Below, piece by piece: positions 22,889 through 34,159 of a stretch of DNA of 64,000 nucleotides. This DNA comes from Marsupella aquatica (lineage: Eukaryota; Marchantiophyta). The notes under the pieces are model-generated. The model was not told where the DNA came from, searched no databases, and saw nothing but the letters and a program-made list of their open reading frames with translations. The translations under genes and the position numbers were made by a program. The first letter of the stretch is position 1, and each line of letters begins with the position of its first letter. The stretch spans positions 11,718,001 to 11,782,000 of the forward strand of contig OZ316892.1 in NCBI GenBank assembly GCA_973895155.1. The letters run 5' to 3'.

Positions 22889-23212
22889 TGTGGGGAGAAA
22901 TCAGATCAGGAAATACACTCCAAACATACACGTGCTCAGTAGTTACGTGGTTCACCTCAAGGTTGGCTACGTCCACGGGAAGACCAAGCTTTATTAACGG
23001 TTATGTGTCTACTCAAGCATCACCATAGCTCCCATCTCTTCAAGCTCTCATCTCTTGCTGTATCATTGTGTTCTCTCTTGAGAACTCTCTTGTGTGTTCT
23101 CTCACCACATAGAAGTTGAAGAGATAAAGACCAATCTCTTCAACTAGGGTTTACTCTAACCCCAGTTAATATACTAATCATAGTTCAACCCAAGACTGAG
23201 TTAACCTCTACA
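22889..23212 (-). repeat. Copia 5' LTR, 324 bp
   Basis: It begins TGTGGGGAGAAATCAG and ends CTCTACA on the plus strand. It is the promoter-bearing LTR for the minus-strand element. Differences from the other LTR include A/G near the first bases, CAATAG/CAGTAG, TTGCCT/TCACCT, CTCCTATC/CTCCCATC and AAGGACC/AAAGACC. Confidence 0.97.
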
Positions 23213-23217
23213 TAGTG
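23213..23217 (+). repeat. Copia target-site duplication, right
   Basis: TAGTG, identical to 17161-17165. It also belongs to the SINE sequence that continues to the right. Confidence 0.95.
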
Positions 23218-23443
23218 GTGGGAATCCTGGTTTCTCTTCAGCCCGGCTAGTCCGTTTTGGGGCTCTGGTCCAACTCTCTCTCCCTCCTAGTACTGGGTAT
23301 GACCCCCCTTGTGGGCTACCCTACAGAGGTGCATGCTCCAAAGTTGATCGTCTATCCTCTGTTGGATGGGTTAACTTTAGGTATTCAAGGCAAAAAATTA
23401 AAATTAAAAAAATAAATAAATAAATAAATATATATATATATAT

Positions 23444-23455
23444 AAATCTTATAAA
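23444..23455 (+). repeat. Right target-site duplication of the SINE
   Basis: AAATCTTATAAA, identical to 17061-17072, follows the (AT)n tail. A related but longer copy (ATAAATCTTATTTATAAAGTGCC) occurs about 55 bp further on as part of an older local duplication. Confidence 0.7.
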
Positions 23456-26400
23456 GTGCCAATCATAGGCTAGAGTTGGGGCCTAGGTTTCTAGATGGAC
23501 ATAAATCTTATTTATAAAGTGCCAATTACAAGTTAGAGTTGGCGGTTTCTAGAGTGAAGCCTCTAGATGTAACTCCACGGCTCATCATGTGGATGGAAAA
23601 CTCACGACTCTATGACAATAACTACCCTCCCTAGTGATGAAAAACTTGCAAGACATTGATTGTTATATCATTCTACACCAATTAGGGATACTTTATTTAA
23701 GCAACTATAAAAAATGTGAAAATGTACTAATCTTACTAGTAAAGCGGGATGGAGAGATATTCCCTGGGCTACACTTTAGGGGGATGTCTATAGACCATAA
23801 CTCTCAATAAGAACAAAATTAAAAGTGGTCAGAGTCAACAAAAAATAGGAGAAGGTAAAGATGAATGAAAATAGAATAGTACTGTTTGTTTTGCATGATC
23901 TCTATGTCCGGAGGCTTGAACACGTAATCAGGCTTTATTTAACCAACTGTATGAAGAAGTACTAATTAAGAACCAAAAGCCTCGATGGACCACAACATTG
24001 TCCCTGCCCATCCCCATAGACTGCATAGAGCTGTTGTTGCTTTCAACCGAAAAAATGGAACTGGTCGTAGATTGCAAGTTGAGGACTCTGATTACCTTGG
24101 GGAGAAAGTAGTCAAGAAGTCATGGTGATCCTGAGTCGTGACATGACTTCATGATGTCTTTGAGGTTCAAGGTAGTCAAGTTGTCTAGAAAACCGGTTCA
24201 GTAATGTAATTGAATCCAACTGCAAACTATAATTAAGGATACAATATATAAGACACATTTCAGTCAAAAGTGTAAACAGTGTTATCCGAGTCAATTTAAA
24301 TGTTTTGAGTAAGTCCATCCAAACTTTGACCGTCCATCTAGGCTTCATAGACAAAGTGGAGATCCATCAAAGCTTTAGTTTTCACTAATTAAAATTAAAA
24401 AGGATCACAAAATATATAATGGTTACAGACCCTATGAGAGGTCCCCTCCAAAATTCTTGGCACCAGAGCGTGTCACGTCAACAACAAGTGCAACAAACAA
24501 GACTCATCAATTTTGTGAATCAAACTTACAGTTTTCATTTGTGTTTGTGTCAATTTGGGTGTAAATTTTGGGACGCCATGCCGTAAAAAGAAATGTAAAA
24601 AAGTAAAAATGCAAAGATCAAGACGGGTAAAATTATCACTATGTAACCGTTTTAGTTACGTATCCAATTTTAAAAATTAATTCAAAGATTGAAAAACAAA
24701 TTCATATAATAAGCAATGCCTATTAACTAACTTGATAACTTCATTGATAAAGGGTAATTGGCACCTTGAGTAAGATTCCGGCCTATTGCAAATAAGGCAA
24801 ACTGCTAGCTATGGTCCAAATTGAACTCAATGAACTGATCAAATCCGTGGCAAGTCCATTTGAAATCAGGTCAATGTCTGATCAAATGAATTGTATCAAA
24901 TGGACTTGCCACTGTTGCATGTAGCACAAAGGTCTAATTTTGACAACTGCTTGTGATAACCACACTATCAACTTTGGCCTGCAAAGCAAAGTGTGGCAGT
25001 TGAAGGAATGCCAAACTGCTCAGGCCATCGTTGAATGGGTCCACAATGATTTTGTGAGAAAATGTAATCGAAACAATGCAAAGTGTAAAATCTGTCCTAC
25101 TTGTCCAACACAACATGACTACCAGCTTCCGTTCCTAATCAGACTTCTCTATTCTCTAAGCTTAAGCTTTGCCCTTCTCCATTTGGTGAATAGTTGCGTT
25201 GATGTCATGAGGCTATTAACCTCTAATTCTAAACTTGTCAAAGTCGGACTGCAGTGAAATCTCCAGAATTTTCAATTATTTGAAAGTACATTGACAAATC
25301 TTCTACAAATTAACAAGACTCAGCTACTAGAGAGCTTAGGGTTCGTTGTTGAGAAAAGCAGTCTTCTTAATTGATCTTGAGAAAGTAGTTTTCTCAACTC
25401 AAATTGAGTGCCCAGGACACTTTAGAGGTCAAATATAGTGCCATCCAATGCCCAATCAACTAACTAATAAAATTTGTGCCTTGGGTTTTTTAATGTTCTA
25501 AAATTAGCTAAAATATCTCATATATCTTAAGTGTCTTAATGCCTGCTAGCAGAGCATTTTGAACCATATTAGCCTCTCAAAACTCAAGCTAAAAGCCCTC
25601 ATTTTAATGTCATTATGAAGACTATTGCAAAATGACATTTGGATGAGGTAATTTAAATCCTATATTTTCACTAAAATTAGTAAAACTATCTCAGCATAAT
25701 AATACATACATTATTTTTACTCAAACAAGGCCTAAAAAATGTAGCTAGGGGGTCCACGAACTACTGTAATTAAACTAAAGAAAGGAGCAAACTTGAAAGT
25801 GAAGTCAAGAAGGACCTCCATCTTGGACATAGTGCTCCCTTGGATCACATCTCAGTGTCCATGAGAATTTTAGGCTTATAAGCTGATAATTATGAGTCTT
25901 AAGATAATTATGAGTTTTTCACCTACAAAGACAACTAGAGAAGGAGGAGACTTAAAAAAGCACAAGCCCCAATACTTCATAATTATGAGTTTTTCATATG
26001 ATAAAAAATCCACACTTATTTTGATGTATGTATAGCCTACCTACTACTCTAACCACATACTCAAAACTAAAATTAGTTTGTGGACCCTTATCTCAGTCTG
26101 AACATGGGGTTGTACATTACCAATGGAGTCCGGAACATGGCAGGTGATCTATTCTCCGTACAACCTTGGCTCACAATGCACACCTCGAAGGAAACATAAC
26201 TGGTTTCCTTTGTAATCAAATTGATGCAAAGTTTTATTGAGTTCCAATATTTTGTCTTTATTTCATTAGATTTTTGTTACAATTGACTCAAGTTTCAAAT
26301 TCCACTATGAGTTTGTATTCCTGTATTTTGACAATATTCACGATGATCAATGTCCCTCTTTGGTAAAGCTTGTTGAGTCTAGAGTGACTTCATAGGCAAA

Positions 26401-26920
26401 GTGCTTTCAGAATACTTTGCTTGCCTAGTACCAAATGCAGAGTTGGTTAGGGTTGCCATAATTTTGGCAATTATTTTAATTAATGCAAATATTCAACTAT
26501 TTATTATTACTTATTTTATGTTTTTACAATAAGAAAAAAAAGGTAACTAAAATTATTATGTCAAATGATATTATATTCTGTTTTACGGATGACGCCCTAA
26601 ATTTTACTCGAAATTTATCACAAACACAAAAGTAAGAGTTATTTACTATTTTAATTTGGAAACAAAGATGTTCTCGTTTGCACCTCCAATGGGGTGTGTA
26701 AAGAAAATTGCATTTATGAACATCAATTTATTACAGTTAAACTCGATTTTTGCAAAAAAGTGGTCCATGGGAGCATCATTTTGAGCAAATCTCGCTATTT
26801 GTGGTCAACGGTGAGTAAGTTCCGTTTCGTGTCCTTTTAGAGGGTTAAACGTCAGTGGGGCCATATTGATCAACGAAAGGTCTTCGTTGTGACTACTGGT
26901 CCGAAAACCATAATCATCGT
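23456..26920. other. AT-rich intergenic stretch without genes
   Basis: About 3.5 kb of AT-rich DNA; the largest ORF is 105 codons and has no motif. It contains a diverged local duplication at about 23443-23545 (TAAAGTGCCAAT...TAGAGTTGG twice) and the hairpin at 24847-24912. I see no coding region. Confidence 0.6.
24847..24912. repeat. Perfect 17-bp inverted repeat (hairpin)
   Basis: GTGGCAAGTCCATTTGA (24847-24863) and its exact reverse complement TCAAATGGACTTGCCAC (24896-24912) are separated by 32 nt. The stem could fold in RNA or DNA. No flanking duplication was seen. Confidence 0.85.
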
Positions 26921-26923
26921 CGT

Positions 26924-27390
26924 CTCGTGAAGTTTTTCCTTTCGTTTTCTGTGCTCCGGTAGCTTCCGTCATAGCCACGTTTTTATTAGGTATGTCGGTA
27001 GAATCCTTTCGCTGATGGCTGATCGGGTCAAGTCGTTCCTCTTGTAATTCGTGCCTCTTTGCTTTCTTCGAATTCTCTTTTTGCTTCTCGTGAAGTTTCT
27101 CCATTCATTTTCTGTGCTCCCGTAGCTTCCGTCATAGCCACGTTTTTATTAGGTGTGTCGGTAGAATCGATTGGCTGATCGCGTCAAGTCGTTCCTCGAG
27201 TAGTTTGTCCCTCTCCGCTTTCTTCGAATGATCTTGTGCTTCTAATGAAGGTTCTCCATTCATTTTCTGTCCTCCGGTAGCTTTCCTCATTGCCACGGTT
27301 TAGGTCTGTCGGTAGAAACGATTGGCTGGTTGCGTCAAGTCGTTCCTCAAGTAGTTCGTGCCTTTTTGCTTTCTTCGAATTGTCGTGCGG
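26924..27390 (+). repeat. Three tandem copies of a 150-163-bp repeat before ESS-2
   Basis: Copies start at about 26924, 27087 and 27242. Each has (CT)CGTGAAG or AATGAAG, then TTCATTTTCTGTGCTCC, GTAGCTTCCGTCATAGCCAC, a TGTCGGTAGAA block, GTCAAGTCGTTCCTC and GCTTTCTTCGAAT. The third copy lacks a short TTTTTATT piece. The array ends about 170 bp before the probable ESS-2 start and would form promoter or 5' UTR. Confidence 0.9.
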
Positions 27391-27562
27391 ACTGGTCCTT
27401 ACAATTCTTCTGGTTTCCCTCTTCTCGTCAAGGTTCTTGCTCTGTATCGTTGTGCACTCGAAGGGACGACATATTGGAGGATCGTTTCTCGGTGCTTCCC
27501 TCACTTCAGATTTCGCGGTTGTTGATTACATTCAGATTGGTGGATTTGGGAGTCGGCAAAGT

Positions 27563-29209
27563 ATGTTGGCGTCGCCGGGGCATTCGCCCCGTCATATCTT
27601 GCTCCCACCGTCTCCTTCCCCAAGCATACGGAGTCTGGACACCGACATCAGCTATGGAGGCAGGTCTCTGGCATTAGCTTCGACGTCGGGGAAACATGCA
27701 TCGCGCCCTCCACTCCCGAAGAAGCGGAAGACTGGACTCGTTGCCATCGATGAGGATACGTACGTTGCTGCCGTGGAGAAAATTATCGAGAGGGATTTCT
27801 TCCCGGACATCCCAAAGCTCCATAACCGATTGGAGTGGCTGGAAGCGGTGAGGACAGGAGATCCTGCTGCCATTCGGGAGGCCCAAATAAACATTGTTCG
27901 CAGGAGGCGGGTGAAAGAACGTGAGAAAGGGTTAGATGGAGTTGCACGTCTAGCAAGTGAGTTTTCAACACCCAGCTCAACCCTAAGTCCTTCGATATCA
28001 TCCATCAGGTCGTCACCTGCCCCGTCTCAGATCTTTACAGAAGCAGGTCCTCACCCTCTTGTGGAAGAAGCTGTGACGGATGGAACATCTCCTATCGATA
28101 CGTCAGTCTCACTGGATAAGTTCCTGAGCCGCTACACGAGTGAAGACAACGCAAGTTTTTCAATTGCACTCGAGAGGGCGAACAAGCAGAAGAGAGAAAA
28201 GTACCGTTTTCTGAACGAGAAGGAGGTCGTTTCCTCGAACTTGAGAATCGGCAACGAGGTGGCCCGTTCGACAGACGGATTTGGTACTTCGGGTCAACCT
28301 GAAGCTACTTTAGAAACTTGGCCATACAAGGCGAAGAATTTGCTCATGTATAGTTCTGCGGACAGGGATGATGCCCCGTTGACACAGCTAGAGAAGGAAG
28401 AGAAAGTGGAAGGACAGCCGAAGGAAATTGTGAAGATCAACACGCGCTTCCATGGGAAGATGTTCGATGGAAAGGTTAGAGAGGAAGATACGGTTGCTAT
28501 CTTGTACACACCAGTTCCTGGGTCCACTCCTGCTGCCTGGCCGTTCGCGGAACGGGATGCGGCGAGAGCCAGGAAAAGGTATGACCTGGAAGATCTTCGA
28601 AAGAGCCCGCAGACCTTTGTCGAGGAGGATGCTGCAGCACTAAAGAACTCCAAAGGTGTTTCAGGGTATAGCTTTGTGGCTACACCTTCCCTCACCCCCG
28701 GAATTGAAGAGTCACCTTTCATGACCTGGGGTGATATCGAGGGGACCCCGCTAAGGCTTGAAACGGAGGAAACTCCAGTAGGCATCGGTGGCAGCGGTGA
28801 TGGACCTCAATTCAAGATTCCAGCACCTCCGTCCAGGGATGCTCGGGCGCACCGTTTGTCAAGGGATGCTTCTCGCAATATGAGAGAGAAATTGAGGGTG
28901 CAGCAGGGGTATCACACGCCATCACCTATAAGAGGCTCTGCAAGTCCAGGGATGAAGACTTTTTCTGCTGCCGCTCAAAAGTTTGTTAGCAAGGCCATGG
29001 CGAAATCTAGCTCTGCCGTGGATGCAAGATTAAGAGCAAGCTACAGGGCCACAACACCTTCTGGCACTCCCCGTATGGCCCGTAGCGTTCGGTCTCGGGA
29101 AGGGAGTGTAAGTTCGAGGGAAGGTAGCTTGGCATTGCGGTCTCCCTCGGTCTCTACGGAGGTTACCAATCCTTTGCACTCTCCCACACCATCTTCAGTT
29201 CAGGTGTAG
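27563..29209 (+). CDS. Splicing factor ESS-2 / DGCR14 homolog, 548 aa
   Basis: ESS-2 (DGCR14, ES2) is a nuclear protein of the late spliceosome. The family signature starts at about residue 58: LVAIDEDTYVAAVEKIIERDFFPDIPKL, followed by a charged helix (RLEWLEAVRTGDPAAIREAQ). The central DNASFSIALERANKQKREKY and C-terminal YSFVATPSLTPGIEESPFMTWGDIEGTPLRL are also typical. The last 100 residues are Ser/Arg-rich. The gene has no intron. I chose Met at 27563 (MLASPGHSPRH) because the 91 upstream in-frame codons from 27290 are largely derived from the tandem repeat and are hydrophobic, unlike the family. No in-frame stop separates the two, so the longer start is not formally excluded. Confidence 0.93.
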   Translation: MLASPGHSPRHILLPPSPSPSIRSLDTDISYGGRSLALASTSGKHASRPPLPKKRKTGLVAIDEDTYVAAVEKIIERDFFPDIPKLHNRLEWLEAVRTGDPAAIREAQINIVRRRRVKEREKGLDGVARLASEFSTPSSTLSPSISSIRSSPAPSQIFTEAGPHPLVEEAVTDGTSPIDTSVSLDKFLSRYTSEDNASFSIALERANKQKREKYRFLNEKEVVSSNLRIGNEVARSTDGFGTSGQPEATLETWPYKAKNLLMYSSADRDDAPLTQLEKEEKVEGQPKEIVKINTRFHGKMFDGKVREEDTVAILYTPVPGSTPAAWPFAERDAARARKRYDLEDLRKSPQTFVEEDAAALKNSKGVSGYSFVATPSLTPGIEESPFMTWGDIEGTPLRLETEETPVGIGGSGDGPQFKIPAPPSRDARAHRLSRDASRNMREKLRVQQGYHTPSPIRGSASPGMKTFSAAAQKFVSKAMAKSSSAVDARLRASYRATTPSGTPRMARSVRSREGSVSSREGSLALRSPSVSTEVTNPLHSPTPSSVQV

Positions 29210-31780
29210 TTGTACCACCTCTGGTTCTATCTCTCCTTCTTTAGGATTGCGAAGAAGGGGTTTATTGGCACTGAGAGTGAGTCATTGTCCTTTGGATTAT
29301 TTTATTTTTTGATCATTTCTCAGAATGATCGTTTCGAGAAATGTACATTTACTTCGAGTGACGGACTTTGTACATGCTCTCAAAATGTGGCAGTACGATG
29401 CTCCCACTCCCATTAAGCAGGCTCCTACGAGTTGTTGGAGAGCGCGTCATCTTTTTATGCAGTAGAGTTTTGAAGCTATGGGGCAAGGAACCCTGTCTGT
29501 CGATCTCTTTGTTCCTATGGCTATTTTTTATTGAAGTTTGGAAATTTGATGTGCTCCTCGTGCGATGACGATGCAACATATATCTTATGCTGTTTACATT
29601 CGTCTTACCACTCAAGCGGGAGTCAAGCTAGGTGCATGAAAAACATGCACGGTATGGTGAAGAAATTTGAACGGTTGCCATCAACTAGCCTTGGTATATT
29701 GCACACTGTTGTATCCTAGATGTAGAACGCCAAGACCCTTACGTCCCGTCGCATGTTGACACGCAAGTCCGGTGATATCTGGAAGCGTGTGCAATTCGAA
29801 GCCCAATGTCCCGCCTGGTGGATCAAGATCTGCTCAGCAATGGTAGGTAATTTGTTTGCAGGAGAACCACGATTTAGCTGCATGCAATTCTCAGTGTCTG
29901 GAGCCAGTAACCTTGTGCATGGCATGGAATTCTTAACATTCGCTTTTCCTCTGACCTAAGCTAAAAGTCAGGTTTGACTCAGTTTTGAAGGATGATTCTA
30001 GTGAGACAGACATTCCAAATATTGCTCCATCGAAGTTAGATGGATAATGTTTTCTGTGTGAAGGGTTTAGGGTTTAGGGTTTACCCCTAAACTGCTCCAG
30101 AAGGGTTTGAAGAACAATTTATTGGATTGGAAAGTGTTATCAATTGATTTATAGAGGACATGCCATAGGAAGGTTTGGACTAGGTTAGGAACTTGGAGGG
30201 GAGCCAAGTGCATGCTGCATTATGCATGAACTATTTTGGGTGGCTCGTGTTTTTGCATCGCCGTGAAGTCTTTTCCGGTCAAAATCTAGAAAGTTCTGAA
30301 AACTACAGAGGAGGGTCTTCCACGTGCATGCCTACCGGTCCTTGGTGTTGCTTTATGGCTGACTGATAATGGTTGAAGGCCCACTTTGTTTCTTCACTTA
30401 GATCCTGCAACCGCAAGGACTGCTATCACTTGCGAGTAGCCTGGCATTTTGCTTCAACAATATTTTCTACTGGTAGAGAAGGGAAGGACGGATACCGTAT
30501 AGGTGCTATCAAATGTACACTGGTCCACTAGTCTACTACCGCACATTGGCTCGATTTTTGCCATGTTGAACGTGCCACTTCTGTAATGAGCATTTGAGCG
30601 TATGATAAAAAATTACTACTCTGTCGCCGGATCTTTGGGAATGCTCTCTTTGTAGCAGTCATTGTTCTGAAGTGTTGGATCTCACCTCTTGATCCTTGGT
30701 GTTCCCTCTATTAACCTGGAGATTTGGTCCACATGTTGACTCTACTGCTCTTCATGGGATTGTCATGGTTTTAATGGGATTCAAGTGTGTTACATCTAGT
30801 GGAGGACCCCGCTCTTTCAGCTGACAGGGCCCTCGCTTGCGCCTTTTGTCAACTGACTGGTCTGTATCCTTTGAAAGCCTGCAAATGCATTATGGACCCC
30901 ATAAAAAATGGGTTCCCTAGATATTAGAAACGAGATTATTGTATCATTGGTAAATTGCCTGTATGTGTGTTTGCTCATGATCATGCTCCCCAGTTTCTTT
31001 TATCGGTGCTCTGTGATGTTCCCTGTTTGCATCTCACGTGATCAAAGTAATTTGCTGCAATCGGGAAGAGATGAGGCAACGGAACAAATTTCGCAGGTGT
31101 TCTGTCAACAACGAAGTCCTGTTAGGCAATGCACATTGTACAGTGTGGACAAATTGGCTGTGAATAGACGAGTTCCAATTTCTTCCATCCAGTAATTCAT
31201 TGTCGTCCCCTTGGTGTAATGCTGGCGACAATTTCAAATTTGACTTCACAACTTTTCCGTATAACTGCAGTGAAAGTACACTAGCTACTCAGCTTAGTAT
31301 CATGGTCAATCAAAACGATGAGAGATTTAAGGATATTCCGTCCAACTGAGAGTGTTTGGGTTTTAGACTTCAAGGATTTTTCCTAAAAAGAGTATCTGCA
31401 GCGACCATGGAAACTTGAGTGTACGGCCTCGACAGCACTACAACCAGTGTTTTGTTTTGCATTTCAGCAAGTGACACTTTATGGCGATTTGACAAGCCAT
31501 TAATTCGCTAAATTGTACAGATGAGCCGTAGATATATATACTGTCACATCTAAATTGTGGATTGTGGGTAATAAGTCACTAAAACTTTTGAAACAAACGC
31601 TTCCTTTGCCTCTAGAGTTTACGGAATACTTTGATGGCCCCAGCTTCTTTGTTATGCATCCGTAGTGTTCACTTCATCTCGCAAGGTTCACTTGAGATCA
31701 TTATTCTGACCTTGCTCTTGTTTAAAAATCGACTCTTGCGTATTTTATAGTTCGCGGCTCTCCACTCCTCTCGTCTCTGC
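29210..31780. other. Intergenic region after ESS-2
   Basis: About 2.6 kb holding the ESS-2 3' UTR and spacer. ORFs are at most 95 codons and show no motif. Telomere-type repeats occur at 30063-30092. I see no gene. Confidence 0.55.
30063..30092. repeat. Short interstitial telomeric repeat
   Basis: Three TTTAGGG units (GGGTTTAGGGTTTAGGGTTT) are followed at once by ACCCCTAAAC, a partial inverted unit. It matches the plant telomere repeat and may also act as telo-box sequence. Confidence 0.85.
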
Positions 31781-31817
31781 GCTGCGCTGCACCTCAGCCT
31801 TATCACGCCTCACTTAC

Positions 31818-33807
31818 GATGGTGAGTATTGCGCTCTTAATCGACAATCAGAAGGTTCCCATTTTTTCGTGAATTCCTTCGTCGGTGCCTTCGTTTGATT
31901 TGTTCATGGTCACTCTCCGGACCACAGCGTTGTCCGGGTCTGTTCTTTGCTTGAACCTTTCTGGAACGACATTCGCACCAACGTTCTTTTTTCTGGATCG
32001 GACCGCAGCACTAGACTTTGCTGCTCTGTTGCGCTGATTAGACCGCTTGTTTTGATCTACTCGACTTTGATCTCGTTCCACCCTGTGCTTGTCGAGAATA
32101 TAACGTAAGACAACTTGTCAAAGATTAATAAGGCAGAAAAAAGTGAGCGGGAGGGACCCTATAACGCCTTCGTGTGGATTTTTTACGGCTATCTCAGGCT
32201 GAGAGGTATGAAGAGCTTAAAAGACAGTACTATCCTAAGTAGCTTCAATGATTCGAACGAAGTTTGTCGAATGATTGGTTGGAGGTGATTGTTTTGAGTT
32301 GAGGCTATAACTTAGCGTTGTGGATCTATCCAACCCCCAGATGCGTTAGATCTATTTCGATTCTTCAATTCTTCAATCCTGAACATCTGCGTCCAGCTCG
32401 TCGGACTCTAGCTGTACAGAAATCAACATTTGACATCGAGAAAACTAGCTTCGTTCTTATTTGACAAGTGAACTCGTCTTTTCATTTTCTGAGAGCGTAA
32501 ACTACTAAAATGCAATCCCTGTCACTGGGTATGTACATGAATGCAAACACCGAGACTACAGTGTACCGAGCACAACCTTTATTTCTTGTTTTTGTTTTTG
32601 TTTTTGCTGTTTTGAGTCTGCTTTCTAATACATAGGTGTTCTCGCATTCCGTGATTTGTCTGATCAGAGATTTTGCTTATATATGCTCGATCTAAGGGAG
32701 AAGTGCTGATCTCCGTAAGACAGGATTCCTGAATTTTGAGGTTGTTCCTTAAGGAAACGAAGGCATTTAGGTCCCAAAGCAGGATGATAGGTTGAATTTC
32801 ATCACAGATACAGCCGTTCATAATTCTCATCTTGACCATTTCTTTGTGATAAAGCGGTCCTTCATTTTCAATTCCCGAATTTCATCTGAAGTTGTTTGGC
32901 GGTGTTCGTGAGTACAGAAACTGTGGATATCATCGATGAGGCAATCAATTACTTCAGGGCTAACGTCCTCTTCAGGAAATTTGAGGTGAAGAGCGCAGCC
33001 GATAAGCTACTGATCTACTTGACTCTGTACATAAACATGGCTTTGAAACGGATGGAGGGTTGTAAAACTGAGGCTGACGGAATTAAAGCAATTATCAGCC
33101 TCGGACTCTAAAAATTCCTATCCCCGGAGAAGCAGGGTTTCCCCTGGGAGGCCTACTGACACCACCTAAGTCAAGAGTAGAAGCAGGTGAGGAGAGCAGG
33201 GTGCTTTCAATAACATGCAAAATAGAAACGTTGACAATGCGTCCAATGCTAATGTATTATGAACCTCAGGGTTTATGTATCATTTGTGCACATATTAGTC
33301 GCTTTAAAATCAACACATTTAAAATCATTACGTGCGCTTCGTCTCTTCTAAGTTGGGTTGTCGAGAGTGCTACTTGTTTCTTATACAGAACCTGAGAAAA
33401 GGGGATGCTGGTGAAAATTTTCAGCAGATTTTTAAACTTTTTGCGGCTGTAAGGTGCTGGTCATAACTGCCAAGAGAAACATGTCGAGGGTAGGCCGCTT
33501 GTTGCTGTAGATTTGGAGCTGTTGAGTAGTGGTATTAATTAGTCTAGTTAGTCCGGCGTTGTAGGAAACGCAGTTTGCGCGGGGTCCGTGTTTCCTATAT
33601 AGCTTACAGTCTTGAGAGTTTGGGAAAGTACTGTACTGAGCTTTACTGTTTACATTGTGCAGAGTTGTTCAGGAGCTACTTGCAGCAAGCTAGGGAGGAA
33701 ACCAGTGGGAGGCTTATAAACGTGTTTATAAACCAAATGGGTGGCCTAACAAATGGTGGCTTACATTCGCAAAGAGGAAGTTTATGAACATTATGTTGCC
33801 TCTGTAA
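31818..33807 (+). pseudogene. ARPC3 (Arp2/3 complex subunit 3), frameshifted copy
   Basis: ARPC3 (p21) is a subunit of the actin-nucleating Arp2/3 complex. The exon at about 32892-33186 encodes DIIDEAINYFRANVLFRKFE, ADKLLIYLTLYINMALKRMEGC and AIISLGL, then a TAA (33109-33111). The next residues KIPIPGEAGFPLGGLLTPPKS are in another frame, so one base is missing. Splicing GCAG|GTGAGG (33186) to TGTGCAG|AG (33663) restores VEAELFRSYLQQ. That last exon (33663-33807) has ETSGRLINVFINQMGG and then PNKWWLTFAKRKFMNIMLPL after a second one-base shift near 33742. An ATG directly followed by GTGAGT at about 31818 could be exon 1. The conserved N-terminus (about 40 residues) was not found. It is a decayed copy, or two base-calling errors plus an unseen exon. 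Confidence 0.78.
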
Positions 33808-34159
33808 GAAAACATGGCGTTCCAAGCTTCACATGATATGACGTGACTGCAAACAAGAGCATACTGTGATCCTTTAGCCATATTTCAGAATAGATGGACA
33901 GTTGCATCTGAAGCCGTGGAGCAGGAACTTTTAGCCATACTGTATCATCAGCAATATGGTACCAAAGAAGATTATAAAGCCACATATTTACTATGGCAGA
34001 CGGCTGGGTATTCAAGAAATTGTGTGGGAGAAGGCACCATGCTGTCATAACTTTGGAGGTAGACTAGTACAGTTTATGCGTCCTCTTCAGCTTTGAGGCA
34101 AGATGGCCATAGTTAGTTTCTCAGGCAGATAACTAAAGTTTGTTTACACTAGATAATCT

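Larger units (their letters stand above)
17166..23212 (-). mobile_element. Complete Copia LTR retrotransposon, coding region inactivated
   Basis: A 6047-bp element read on the minus strand: 5' LTR (22889-23212), PBS, gag-pol, PPT, 3' LTR (17166-17489), flanked by TAGTG duplications. The order gag, protease, integrase, RT, RNase H defines the Copia superfamily. The LTRs are about 98% identical, which points to a fairly young insertion, but gag-pol has five nonsense codons and one frameshift. It would need proteins from another copy to move. It interrupts a SINE. Confidence 0.97.
17073..23443 (+). mobile_element. tRNA-derived SINE, split by the Copia insertion
   Basis: The SINE occupies 17073-17165 and 23218-23443 (about 319 bp without the Copia element). 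Its head has pol III promoter-like boxes: A-box-like TAGTGGTCAGTTGG near 17080-17093 and B-box-like GGTTCAATCCC near 17113-17123. The tail is AT-rich, (AAAT)n then (AT)n, at about 23392-23443. It is bracketed by the 12-bp duplication AAATCTTATAAA, as expected for LINE-dependent retroposition. The family is not one I can name. Confidence 0.7.

Noticed and set aside
27290-27562. Upstream in-frame start giving a 639-aa ESS-2 with hydrophobic N-terminus
   Set aside because: The added 91 residues come from the tandem repeat and have no counterpart in the ESS-2 family, which is nuclear; Met at 27563 is preferred.
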